This document shows, piece after piece, positions 13,641 through 21,339 of a stretch of 21,339 bases of DNA. The notes below the pieces were generated by a model that was not told where the DNA came from, searched no databases, and saw only the letters and a program-made list of their open reading frames with translations. A program made the position numbers and the translations under genes. The DNA is from a virus, in the IMG/VR virus record IMGVR_UViG_3300033571_001054, positions 1-21,339 of that record; one strand, written 5' to 3'. Numbering within the stretch: the stretch's first letter is position 1; each line of letters begins with the position of its first letter.

Positions 13641-15472
13641 TGTCAGTTAACTTAAAGTCTGTAGTATCTAAACAGCTCCCAGAATTTGTACGGGCTGACT
13701 ACCCACTTTTCGTTGAATTCATAGAAGCATACTATGAGTTCTTAAATGCTAAAACATTTACGGTAGGTGCAACTAGTTTTCAGGGAGGAAACCAACAAAG
13801 AAACCTAACTGAGCTAAGAGATTTAGATGATACTATTGATGAGTTTATCCAATACTTTAAGAATGAGCTTGATATATTTGGTGATAACTATGAATTTATA
13901 GATAGAGCATTCTTTTTAAGAAAAGCTAAGCAGATATTTACTGCAAAGGGAACAGAAGCTTCATATAAGTTTTTATTCAAGTTATTATATAATAAAGATG
14001 CCGAGATCCACTATCCATGGGATCAAGTACTTAAAGCATCCGATGGCAAATGGCAACAAGAGATGTCTATATTTGTTGACATATCAGCAGGAGACGCTTT
14101 TAATTTAGTTGGAAATAGAATCAACTTAAATGGTACTAACCTTTCCATCAAAGTATTTGTGACACGAGTAGAATATTACAGAGATAATATCTATCAGCTA
14201 TACATCGATAAAAGTTATTATGGCACGATTCAAACTGGATATACCATCGATGATGATGGTGTGGTAGGTACAATCATCCCTACTACCGTAGGCTATGAAA
14301 TACTTAATAAAGGTATTGGATTTAAAGTTGGAACGTTCTTTGAAACAGCTACAATTTCAAATGGTCAAGTAATTACACAAAAATTAAAAGTTACAAAAGT
14401 TGACTCAAACGGAGGCATACTTGCATTAACCACAATTCAATTTGGTGCGGGTTATGCACTAGACTTCTTTTCAACTAAGAGTGTAACAGACATCATTTAT
14501 GATGCAAGCTTAACAATTGATAAGAATAGTACTAGACAGTTCTCAATCCCCAATGATACATTTATTGAAAATTATGTGGATTTTGGTTACTTAATTTCAC
14601 CAATATACTCCGAAATAGATTATTCAGATAATACATACGCCGGGGTATTATTAAATCAATGGTATCAACAAACTGAGGCTGGAGCTAATGAAATAGTAAA
14701 CTTTGCCATCATTAAGTTTACTATTGGAGCTGTTGCTAAGTATCAGGGACAGTTTATCAACAACGACGGGTTCTTAGATGATGATATCTATCTTCAAGAT
14801 AGTAGGTATTACCAAAAGTTTTCATATGTTATTACTATCAACCAAAGCTTAGATAAGTACAAATCATTAATTAAATCATACCTACATCCTACTGGTACAG
14901 CATTATTCTCTAATTATCAGATCCAAGCTACTTTTGCTCCTACAGTATCTGCTACGTTTGAACTAGGAGAATGGCAATCTGGTGCTTCTACAACTCAGAT
15001 AAATAGATCTATTAGAGATATGTTTGTATATCCAGTGGATTCTGGTGGAGTAATCAGAAGAGAGCCATATGATATTGACTACTTTGAGTTAGAAGGATTC
15101 TATAACCCACCTACCGCATATAGATTCTATGGTGATGCTAGAAACGTTTTAAGTTCAACAGTTAGCATGGACGATTCAGGATCAGCTTCGGTTGATATAG
15201 CATTTAATGCTGCCACAGCAGTCGATGATAGTCTTGAGACTATTACATATGCAAATCATGGATTCTCTACACAAGACGCTGTAGTATATAGAACAAATGG
15301 TGGCACAGCTATTGGGGGCTTATCTAATCTAAATACATATTATGTATACAAAGTAGACAATGATACAATAAAATTAGCTACATCCGCAGCTAATGCATTA
15401 GGCGGTTTAACAATTAATTTAACAGATGGTGTAGGATCTAATCATACGCTAACAAAAACAAGGAATTTTTAA
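13640..15472 (+). CDS. gp7-position baseplate wedge protein with C-terminal mobile module
   Basis: A 610-residue protein. The N-terminal 150 residues (QLPEFVRADYPLFVEFIEAY at 13-32; KAKQIFTAKGTEASYKFLFK near 95-114; HYPWDQVLKASDGKWQQ) resemble a family I recall after gp6 in marine T4-like phages, where T4 has gp7 (1032 residues). I do not see enough to claim orthology with gp7. The last ~89 residues (522-610) are a Gly/Asn/Thr-rich module with HGFSTQDAVVY, YYVYKVDNDTIKLATS and NLTDGVGSNHTL, also found in the two following genes. The stop codon overlaps the Shine-Dalgarno sequence of the next gene. A wedge role is inferred from position between gp6 and gp8. Confidence 0.7.
   Translation: MSVNLKSVVSKQLPEFVRADYPLFVEFIEAYYEFLNAKTFTVGATSFQGGNQQRNLTELRDLDDTIDEFIQYFKNELDIFGDNYEFIDRAFFLRKAKQIFTAKGTEASYKFLFKLLYNKDAEIHYPWDQVLKASDGKWQQEMSIFVDISAGDAFNLVGNRINLNGTNLSIKVFVTRVEYYRDNIYQLYIDKSYYGTIQTGYTIDDDGVVGTIIPTTVGYEILNKGIGFKVGTFFETATISNGQVITQKLKVTKVDSNGGILALTTIQFGAGYALDFFSTKSVTDIIYDASLTIDKNSTRQFSIPNDTFIENYVDFGYLISPIYSEIDYSDNTYAGVLLNQWYQQTEAGANEIVNFAIIKFTIGAVAKYQGQFINNDGFLDDDIYLQDSRYYQKFSYVITINQSLDKYKSLIKSYLHPTGTALFSNYQIQATFAPTVSATFELGEWQSGASTTQINRSIRDMFVYPVDSGGVIRREPYDIDYFELEGFYNPPTAYRFYGDARNVLSSTVSMDDSGSASVDIAFNAATAVDDSLETITYANHGFSTQDAVVYRTNGGTAIGGLSNLNTYYVYKVDNDTIKLATSAANALGGLTINLTDGVGSNHTLTKTRNF
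15203..15469 (+). repeat. Mobile 'HGF-GD / YYVIKVDxDTIKLA' module, copy 1
   Basis: Residues 522-610 of the gp7-position protein, forming its extreme C-terminus. Shared landmarks with copies 2 and 3 are an (E/D)TI(T/P/S)Y start, HGF followed by T..D.V.Y, a NGG or DGG turn, YY(V/I), DxxKLA(S/T)SAANA and G.G..H.LT. The 18 nt at 15419-15436 (ttaacagatggtgtagga) recur exactly at 18123-18140 in copy 3. Confidence 0.8.
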
Positions 15473-15476
15473 GGAG
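15471..15476 (+). promoter_or_regulatory. Ribosome binding site for the 234-aa gene
   Basis: AAGGAG, 6 nt before the ATG at 15483 and overlapping the stop codon (15470-15472) of the preceding gene, so the two are probably translationally linked. Confidence 0.8.
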
Positions 15477-15482
15477 TAATAT

Positions 15483-16187
15483 ATGTTACAATCGAACGTA
15501 AAACTTACAGGTAAATTAGTCATCAAGAAGTTTGATGCAGTTAAAAACTTAGTGTATGAAACAGAAGTAAACAATTTGGTAGTTACTTCAGGAAAACAAT
15601 TTCTAGCTTCTAGAATAATTGCAAACACTGCAAGCGTTATGGGTTATATGGCTATTGGTGATGATGCATCATCAGCGTCAGCATCTCAGACAACATTAGT
15701 TAATGAGTTAGCCCGTGTTGCTGTAGATTCTGCAACTGCATCTGGTGTCAATGCTACATTTGTAGCAACATTTCCAGCGGGTACCGGTACTGGAGATATC
15801 GTTGAAGCTTCTATCACTAACGCTGCAGCAAGTGCAGTTATATCTTTTGACGGAGACGATGTTGATGATGGTGGTGATACTATCCCATATGTTGGTCATG
15901 GATTCGATACTGGTGACTTGGTTACTTATACTGATGGTGGTAACACAGTGATAACTAACTTAACTGACGGAGCGCAATATTACATCATTAAAGTTAATGA
16001 TGACGTAGTTAAGCTTGCGTCATCTGCAGCTAATGCGATTGATGGCATTGCAATAAATATTACAGGCACTTCAGGTGCAGGACATAAACTAACAGCTGGT
16101 ACAATGTTATGCAGAACAACATTCCCAATAATTACTAAATCTTCATCTGAAACTATAGCTATTCAATGGGTGATCACTGTAGGATAA
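15483..16187 (+). CDS. Small baseplate/tail structural protein carrying the mobile module
   Basis: A 234-residue protein, probably structural. The N-terminal part (LTGKLVIKKFDAVKNLVYET, then NNLVVTSGKQFLASRI) and GYMAIGDDAS (about 56-65) resemble small tail/baseplate proteins common in phages, where a TG-x-L-x-I start is followed by a V-T-x-x-G-K-x-x-L-A-x-x-L helix and an x-x-x-G-x-G segment. This chain is split by the module at about 121-204 and resumes with MLCRTTFPIITKSSSETIAI, the usual closing strands. So the module appears inserted within an otherwise continuous domain. It has a strong ribosome binding site. Function is inferred from position between two wedge genes; no T4 orthologue is recognised. 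Confidence 0.65.
   Translation: MLQSNVKLTGKLVIKKFDAVKNLVYETEVNNLVVTSGKQFLASRIIANTASVMGYMAIGDDASSASASQTTLVNELARVAVDSATASGVNATFVATFPAGTGTGDIVEASITNAAASAVISFDGDDVDDGGDTIPYVGHGFDTGDLVTYTDGGNTVITNLTDGAQYYIIKVNDDVVKLASSAANAIDGIAINITGTSGAGHKLTAGTMLCRTTFPIITKSSSETIAIQWVITVG
15843..16094 (+). repeat. Mobile module, copy 2 (internal insertion)
   Basis: Residues 121-204 of the 234-aa protein: DTIPYVGHGFDTGDLVTY, YYIIKVNDDVVKLASSAANA and GAGHKLT correspond in order to copy 1. DNA words are also shared with copy 1, for example tcatggattc and gcagctaatgc, which hints at exchange rather than only distant homology. Confidence 0.78.
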
Positions 16188-16193
16188 TAAAAT

Positions 16194-19145
16194 ATGGCAA
16201 CATCGTACGAAATATTCACGTCTAGGTTCAAAAAAACTATCATTGATGCAGTATATCAAGAGATCGTCTCTAAAACCGCTACGTACTATCATTGGTATGG
16301 TAAAGAAAACTTGTGGACAGACTTCTTAAGTCCGTTTATTCCATCAAGTCCATCTGATATACCAGGAGAGCCTTCATATAACTTTAGATATGAGTTACAT
16401 GTTAGACGCGATATATTAACTGCTAAAAAGATTAAACCTTCTGATGTGTCTTATGTAATACGCCGCATAGATTGGGAATTTAATACTACCTATGACATGT
16501 ATGATGATGCTATAGAATATGTTTCAGGTGTAGGATATGGACCTGCACAATCAGGAGCTACTAAATTAGAAGATGCAAACTTCTATGTATTAACATCCCA
16601 ATATAACGTATATAAATGTATTTGGAATAATAATGATTCTCCTTCTACAGTCATGCCAACTGGTACGACTCATCAAATCTTTACTACAGCTGATGGATAT
16701 AGATGGAAATTTATGTATGCTCTTCCAATATCATTAAGAAACAAATTTTTATCTACGGCATATATGCCAGTAACTACGTCGCTTAAAGCTCCATACTATT
16801 CAAACGGGGCCATTAATTCTGTAACCATCGATAGCGGCGGGGCTGGATATAATATAGCAACTACTACTGCTGAAATTATTGGAGATGGTTATAAAGAAGA
16901 AAACCCATATATCATAGATTCTATTACTATAGATGATGCAGGTGATTCATATTCTACTACTCCAACTATTACAATTGCAGAACCATATATTGCTATTGCT
17001 TGGACAGCTAGTGCTAATATCCTTGTTGGCACTTATATTAAACACTATAACTCTGCTACACAACGTACAAACTATTACTATGTTATCTCTGGCACACTAT
17101 TGGGAACATCTGGTCCAACACATACTTCAGGAACTGTAACTAATGGCAGTGCACAGTTGCAGTATGTTGCGTCCCAAGCACTAGCTTCATGCACATTAAC
17201 TGGAAATGCAATAACTACAGTCACCCTTGACTATGAAGGATATGGATATACAACCACACCTGAGGTAACCACTTCTGCGGGTATTACTAAAGACGACGAT
17301 TATGCTATAGCTAGTGCATACAATACCGGAGACATATTAAAGTCAGGATTAAAATACTATGAGGTTACTACGGGTGGAACTACTAGTACAACAGCTCCTA
17401 CTCATACTTCAGGTTCTGCAGCTAATGGCACAACAGTATTGGCATATTTGGGAAGAGATGCAACGCTATCCGCAGATACCACCAAGACTGAAGCAGAGAT
17501 ATCTTTAGAGATTAGCCCAGGAACTGATGCTGTATTTCAAGTAGTTATAACTTCTGCTGGTACAAAATACGCTGAAGCTCCAACTGTAACATTCTCGAAT
17601 CCAGAAACTTTAGGAGGCACTACTGCAACAGGTACAGCTGCAATAGCATCAGGAGGAGTGTTATACATTACTATAACAGATCCAGGTAATGGTTATGTTG
17701 CTATTCCTACAGCAACTATATCTAATCCACAAATCACATTTAATGGTGCTACTGATTTAAATGATTCGACAGAAACAATTTCATACTCTACTCACAGACT
17801 AATTACTGGTGATACTGTAACATACTCTAATGGCGGTGGTACATCGATTGGAGGTTTAACTTCAGGTAACACTACAGCTGGTTCATTTATTACAAGCGCT
17901 GTTTATATTATCAGAAGTTTAGGTAATACTACACAGTTACAATGGAATACTGCAGCTGGTACAAGCGGAGTTACGTATGCTGTTGGTGATATATTCACAG
18001 CCGCTGCCGCCGGAACGGGAACAGGTGCTGCACAAAGGGTATACTACATTATTAGAACTGATGCCAATAGCTTTAAACTCGCTACGACGTCTGCAAATGC
18101 TTCAGCAGGAACTGCTATCAACTTAACAGATGGTGTAGGAGATGCTCATACATTAACATCAACAGATGAAGCTGCACTAGGAACTGTCGTGCTCGGTACT
18201 GGAGGAGAGATAGTTGGGTATAGCATAGACAATTCAGGTATCGGATATACTAATGCAAATGTTATCATAACTGACTCATCTGGTTCTGGTTCAGGGGCTC
18301 AACTATCAGTAGATTTCGATGTTGGTAATGTTAACACATTACAATCGAACGTAGAACTATTAGCTGTGCCAGGATCTATTGAAGCTATTAAAGTAGAGGA
18401 AGGTGGTACAGGGTATGGTGCAGCTGTTGTAGAAATCTTAGGAGACGGTCAAGGAGCAACAGCTGAAGCTGTGGTAACTGGAGGTAAAGTTGTAGCTGTT
18501 AACATGTTGACTACTGGATCTGGATATACTTGGACCGATGTAGTTGTGACCGGAGGATTGGGAACTGGATGTCTAGCAAGAGCAATCATGTCTCCGTTAG
18601 GAGGTCATGGATTCAATGCTGTTGAAGAATTATATGCAAGATCACTACAATTCTACACCGCAATGTCCAAAGACTTAAATCAAGGTTTAGAAATAAAAAA
18701 TGATTATCGTAAGGCTGGATTGATTAGAAACCTCAAGAAGTTTGGTACTAACCAAAGATTTACAGAAGAGATTGGATCTGGTTGTGTATTAATCACTGGT
18801 CAGTTTGATAAATTAAAACTAGAATACGATATGTTGTTACTTAAACAAGAAGCAACAGGACCCAACTATAAAAAATATCGTATAGTAGAATTTAATGATA
18901 CTCAGATATTATTATCTGTTTTTAATAACTTTAGCATTAACATAGGTGACATTATCGTAACAGACCCAACAAATGGAGGATTAAACTTAAACCCAACAGT
19001 ACCAGTGTCTACTATTACTGTGGAGAGTGTTTCAGAAAGAACTATTGATCAGTTCTCCGGAGACTTCATATTTTTCAGTGTCAGAGAACCATATGCTCCT
19101 TCAGATGATCAAATTATTACAATAAAAACCACTTTAACCTTATAA
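16194..19145 (+). CDS. 8: gp8-like baseplate wedge protein with large modular insertion
   Basis: A 983-residue protein; T4 gp8 has only 334. Residues 1 to about 205 look like gp8: SYEIFTSRFKKTI, an internal VIRRIDWEFNTTYDMYDD, NVYKCIWNNN and DGYRWKFMYALP, which parallel T4 IPRRDW, VYRCL and DGYVWEYLFEIP. Residues about 800-983 (SPLGGHGFNAVEELYARSLQ onwards) finish the wedge fold. The ~595 residues between them are inserted: beta-helix-like GxGYxxxPxVTI repeats; two copies of a W/Y...GTYIK-type module ending in PTHTSG (about 268-327 and 370-422); and a mobile module (516-657) that is itself interrupted by another module (561-615). There is no clear ribosome binding site beyond AGGA about 10 nt upstream. 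In T4, gp8 binds gp7 and gp10 at the wedge rim. Confidence 0.8.
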   Translation: MATSYEIFTSRFKKTIIDAVYQEIVSKTATYYHWYGKENLWTDFLSPFIPSSPSDIPGEPSYNFRYELHVRRDILTAKKIKPSDVSYVIRRIDWEFNTTYDMYDDAIEYVSGVGYGPAQSGATKLEDANFYVLTSQYNVYKCIWNNNDSPSTVMPTGTTHQIFTTADGYRWKFMYALPISLRNKFLSTAYMPVTTSLKAPYYSNGAINSVTIDSGGAGYNIATTTAEIIGDGYKEENPYIIDSITIDDAGDSYSTTPTITIAEPYIAIAWTASANILVGTYIKHYNSATQRTNYYYVISGTLLGTSGPTHTSGTVTNGSAQLQYVASQALASCTLTGNAITTVTLDYEGYGYTTTPEVTTSAGITKDDDYAIASAYNTGDILKSGLKYYEVTTGGTTSTTAPTHTSGSAANGTTVLAYLGRDATLSADTTKTEAEISLEISPGTDAVFQVVITSAGTKYAEAPTVTFSNPETLGGTTATGTAAIASGGVLYITITDPGNGYVAIPTATISNPQITFNGATDLNDSTETISYSTHRLITGDTVTYSNGGGTSIGGLTSGNTTAGSFITSAVYIIRSLGNTTQLQWNTAAGTSGVTYAVGDIFTAAAAGTGTGAAQRVYYIIRTDANSFKLATTSANASAGTAINLTDGVGDAHTLTSTDEAALGTVVLGTGGEIVGYSIDNSGIGYTNANVIITDSSGSGSGAQLSVDFDVGNVNTLQSNVELLAVPGSIEAIKVEEGGTGYGAAVVEILGDGQGATAEAVVTGGKVVAVNMLTTGSGYTWTDVVVTGGLGTGCLARAIMSPLGGHGFNAVEELYARSLQFYTAMSKDLNQGLEIKNDYRKAGLIRNLKKFGTNQRFTEEIGSGCVLITGQFDKLKLEYDMLLLKQEATGPNYKKYRIVEFNDTQILLSVFNNFSINIGDIIVTDPTNGGLNLNPTVPVSTITVESVSERTIDQFSGDFIFFSVREPYAPSDDQIITIKTTLTL
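16995..17174 (+). repeat. 'GTYIK...PTHTSG' module, copy A, in the gp8-like gene
   Basis: Residues about 268-327: an aromatic start (IAWTASANILVGTYIK), a double-Tyr strand (YYYVISGT), then GPTHTSGTVTNGS and LQYVAS. It matches copy B at the same relative landmarks (GDILK, YYEVTTGGT, APTHTSGSAANGT, LAYLG). Such modules occur in many phage tail and baseplate proteins; binding of surface sugars is a common suggestion but not shown. Confidence 0.65.
17301..17459 (+). repeat. 'GTYIK...PTHTSG' module, copy B, in the gp8-like gene
   Basis: Residues about 370-422 of the gp8-like protein: YNTGDILKSGLKYYEVTTGG, then TTAPTHTSGSAANG and VLAYLG. It is the second tandem copy, separated from copy A by a GYGYTTTPEVTT beta-type repeat. 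Confidence 0.65.
17739..18164 (+). repeat. Mobile module, copy 3, split by an inserted module
   Basis: Residues 516-657 of the gp8-like protein. The first half (STETISYSTHRLITGDTVTY, then SNGGGTSIGGL) and second half (YYIIRTDANSFKLATTSANA, then TAINLTDGVGDAHTLT) match copies 1 and 2, but 55 residues separate them. The His-Gly-Phe of the other copies is His-Arg-Leu here. The exact 18-nt match to copy 1 lies at 18123-18140. Confidence 0.8.
17874..18038 (+). repeat. Nested module (AGSF...VGDIFTAAAAGTGTG) inside copy 3
   Basis: Residues about 561-615, placed between SGNT and VYYII of the mobile module. It has a pattern I recall as common in phage structural proteins: AGSF..., YII.S.G.T, a W/F-containing turn, VGDIFTA and a Gly/Thr/Ala end (AGTGTGAA). 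The boundaries are my estimate from comparison with the uninterrupted copies. Confidence 0.68.
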
Positions 19146-19148
19146 ATA
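19141..19148 (+). promoter_or_regulatory. T4-type late promoter for the last gene
   Basis: A perfect TATAAATA overlapping the stop codon of the gp8-like gene (19143-19145). It ends 27 nt before the next ATG (19176), leaving a short leader with AAAGAG (19161-19166) as ribosome binding site. Confidence 0.75.
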
Positions 19149-19175
19149 TATAAAACATTGAAAGAGTAACCAGAT

Positions 19176-21339
19176 ATGTCACTTAATTTTAATATTAATC
19201 CTTACTATGACGATTTTGATGAAACCAAGAATTATCATCGAATCCTTTTTAGACCAGGATATGCAGTTCAAGCCAGAGAACTAACACAGCTCCAAACACA
19301 AATTCAAGACCAAATCAATAAATTTGGTAAGCATGTATTTGTCAATGGCTCTGTAGTTTTAGATGGAGGAAGATCATTTGAGAATGATATCTTGTCTATT
19401 AAATTAGACTCTTCATTTTCTGGAGCATCAGTAGATTATACTAAATTTACTGACACTATCATTACTGGTGCAACATCTGGAACTAAAGCTGTAGTTAAAT
19501 TAGCTGTAGCAGCTACAGGCACAGATCCAATTACTCTATTAGTTAAAGTTATATCAGGCGGTACATTTACCGCTTCAGAAACTATTACTACAAACTCTGC
19601 AGTTGCCATTTCTGCTAAAGTACAAACTACAGATCCATTCAATGATGCTATCATATTCTCTGTAGATGATGGAGTATACTTCATTGATGGCAAATTTGTA
19701 TACGTTGAAGCCCAAAAAATTGCAGTAGACAAATACACGAATACATCATCTAAGAATATAGGTTTCTTAGTAACTGAGAGTGAAGTAGATTCAGATGCTG
19801 ATAGTACTTTACTAGATGGCGCACAAGGCACACCAAATTATGCAGCTCCTGGAGCTAATCGTTATGGTATAACATTAACACTAAGAGCAAAAGACTTAGC
19901 TACAGAATTAGATAACTTTATAGAGATAGCTCGAGTAGTTGATGGAGACTTAGTAGTTAATAGAGACAAGACAGTTTATTCTGAGATTGGTAAAGAGCTT
20001 GCTCGTAGAACATTTGATGAATCAGGTGACTACACAGTTAAGAAATGGCCTATACAAATATTAGACCATCAAGCAACTTCTCCTGATGCAACTAAGTTTA
20101 CTGTAGCATTAGATCCAGGTAAAGGTTATGTTAAAGGCTATGAGTATGAAACTATCAATCAAGAGTTCTTAACATTAGATAGAGCTAGAGACACAGCTAC
20201 TGCTACTGGTGTTAACGTTAGTCTTAACTATGGCAATTATTTACATGTTACTAGTGTATTTGGTGTATTCACTACAAATGCTGCATCAAGTCCATATACA
20301 AGTGTTGAATTACATAACGTAGTTAGAGGTTCAGTCGCAAACTCAAGTACAAGAATTGGCACAGCTAGAGTTAGGTTCATGAGATGGAGCTCAGGTACCG
20401 GTGCTAAGATAGATGATGTATACAGAATGTATCTCTTTAATATCACGATGAGCGGTGGTAGCTTTAAAGACGTAGAGTCTATTGTATATACTTCAGGCTC
20501 AGGAGCTTACGTCACAGCTGGTGCAAATATAGATTTACTAAGTAAAGTTGGCGGTTCTAGCGGTGGAGACGTATTCTTATCAGGTCAAGACGTTCCAGGT
20601 TTAGTATTCCCACTTTCTAATCAATATATCGATTCTATAAGTTCTGTAGAATATAGGATTCAAAGAACATTACCATTAATATTTAATGGTGGGGTCGCTA
20701 ATAATGCGTCAGGTTGTCTTTTAGGTACCAATGAACAATGGGTAGGTTCATCTACTGTTAGCGCGGATGATAAGAATACTCATTATCACATCGTATTCAA
20801 CACTGTATCAGCTGCCGGTGGCACTGGAATGGCTGCAGGTTCTATCTTAGATATGACAGCTGCAGGAAGAACAATTACTATTAGTGGTACACCTAATCAA
20901 AGCCATCAAATTACTGTTAATCTAAACGATGGTGCATTTGCAGGTACTGCCACACTTATCGCAAGTATTGATTTAAGTTCACAACTTTCTTCTACTAGAA
21001 CTAAAACATTATCAGGATATACTAAGGGTGTAATTACAACAAACCTAAATCAAACTTTAGGTGGCAAAGATTTTATCGCAAATGCATCAGGTACTGCTGG
21101 TATTTCTGATGTATATGATATTTTAGGCGTATATAATATTGGTAGTGATACAGGATCAACTGTTACTGTTAATAGTACTACTGGTGCTATTACTTGGGGT
21201 GCTGTAGCTCGTACAGACGTTACTGCAAATTACACTCTAGATAACGGTCAACGTGCTGAATTTTATGATCATGGATCTTTAGTTCTTACAGGAACTGCTC
21301 CAGTAACTAATACAGACAATCTATTAGTTGTTTATAGAA
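19176..21339 (+). CDS. DUF4815-like baseplate/tail-fibre protein, 5' part
   Basis: The frame is open from the ATG at 19176 to the window end, 721 codons plus one base, so the C-terminus is missing. The N-terminus (NINPYYDDFDETKNYHRILF at 5-24, then RPGYAVQARELTQLQTQIQD at 25-44) is the signature I associate with DUF4815 proteins of phage baseplates and fibres. A Gly/Thr-rich module around residues 93-148 (ITGATSGTKAVVKL ... SGGTFTASETITTNSA) follows, then the conserved middle (FVYVEAQKIAVDKYTNTSSK; GANRYGITLTLRAKDL; ALDPGKGYVKGYEYE near 310-325), then a long beta-rich region. AAAGAG 9 nt before the ATG supports the start, and it has its own late promoter. T4 has gp9 and gp10 after gp8, so this may be the functional replacement; that is inference. 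Confidence 0.78.
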   Translation, partial: MSLNFNINPYYDDFDETKNYHRILFRPGYAVQARELTQLQTQIQDQINKFGKHVFVNGSVVLDGGRSFENDILSIKLDSSFSGASVDYTKFTDTIITGATSGTKAVVKLAVAATGTDPITLLVKVISGGTFTASETITTNSAVAISAKVQTTDPFNDAIIFSVDDGVYFIDGKFVYVEAQKIAVDKYTNTSSKNIGFLVTESEVDSDADSTLLDGAQGTPNYAAPGANRYGITLTLRAKDLATELDNFIEIARVVDGDLVVNRDKTVYSEIGKELARRTFDESGDYTVKKWPIQILDHQATSPDATKFTVALDPGKGYVKGYEYETINQEFLTLDRARDTATATGVNVSLNYGNYLHVTSVFGVFTTNAASSPYTSVELHNVVRGSVANSSTRIGTARVRFMRWSSGTGAKIDDVYRMYLFNITMSGGSFKDVESIVYTSGSGAYVTAGANIDLLSKVGGSSGGDVFLSGQDVPGLVFPLSNQYIDSISSVEYRIQRTLPLIFNGGVANNASGCLLGTNEQWVGSSTVSADDKNTHYHIVFNTVSAAGGTGMAAGSILDMTAAGRTITISGTPNQSHQITVNLNDGAFAGTATLIASIDLSSQLSSTRTKTLSGYTKGVITTNLNQTLGGKDFIANASGTAGISDVYDILGVYNIGSDTGSTVTVNSTTGAITWGAVARTDVTANYTLDNGQRAEFYDHGSLVLTGTAPVTNTDNLLVVYR

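Noticed and set aside
17001-18164. Repetitive Gly/Thr/Ala stretch as a diversity-generating target or satellite array
   Set aside because: The repeats are protein-level modules with varied DNA; I saw no tandem DNA array, no paired template/variable repeat and no reverse transcriptase in the window.
19436-20446. Minus-strand frames (131 and 69 codons) under the last gene
   Set aside because: They lie inside the DUF4815-like gene, which is supported by its promoter, ribosome binding site and N-terminal signature.
1-21339. tRNA genes, CRISPR arrays, insertion sequences, homing endonucleases, attachment sites
   Set aside because: None was seen by eye. Non-coding space is limited to a few short gaps, each explained by a terminator, a promoter or the frameshift extension.

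Overview
This window is part of the virion-assembly region of a T4-like contractile-tailed phage. The genome is AT-rich (my estimate is roughly 35-37% GC, not computed), most coding sequences abut or overlap as TAATG, and I see no cellular genes, tRNAs, insertion sequences or CRISPR. The recognisable proteins are T4 morphogenesis orthologues: gp32, gp26, gp16, gp54, gp4, gp48, gp53, gp27, gp5, gp25, gp6 and gp8. The modular, sugar-tail-like insertions in the wedge genes and the overall style resemble marine T4-like phages such as pelagiphages and cyanophages. The host cannot be read from the sequence, and no photosynthesis or other auxiliary metabolic gene is present.

Layout: (1) 1-618, the 3' part of gp32 (ssDNA-binding protein) on +, ending in a hairpin/T-run terminator at 633-659 shared with the converging minus-strand operon. 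(2) 658-5853, a minus-strand operon read right to left: gp4 head-completion nuclease, an unassigned conserved 194-aa protein, a gp54-like tube initiator, an EF-hand membrane protein, gp16 small terminase, a gp26-like tail-assembly chaperone, and a tape-measure-like protein. Between the gp26-like gene and the tape-measure gene the sequence shows a T8 slippery run followed by 60 open codons in the -1 frame. Those codons end exactly on the start codon of the tape-measure gene. This is a strong candidate for a G/GT-type programmed frameshift. (3) 5854-5898, a divergent control region with T4-type late promoter motifs. (4) 5899-16187, a plus-strand operon: gp48, gp53, a gp27-like hub, gp5 (hub spike carrying both a lysozyme and an M15-type peptidase), gp25, gp6, a gp7-position wedge protein and a 234-aa structural protein. 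(5) 16194-19145, a gp8-like wedge protein enlarged by a ~595-residue modular insertion. (6) 19176-end, the 5' part of a DUF4815-like baseplate/fibre protein with its own late promoter.

Working together: gp5, gp27, gp48 and gp54 would form the central hub and tube initiation complex. gp53, gp25, gp6, the gp7-position protein and the gp8-like protein would form the baseplate wedges. The gp26-like product, its frameshifted form and the tape-measure protein would set tail length. gp16 and gp4 serve DNA packaging and head completion.

Most worth a second look: the gp26 -1 frameshift; a mobile ~75-90-residue module shared by three consecutive wedge-region genes, one copy of which is interrupted by a second module; late promoter motifs sitting only 4-6 nt before start codons, which suggests leaderless late mRNAs; the double murein-hydrolase gp5; and the EF-hand membrane protein inside the structural operon.
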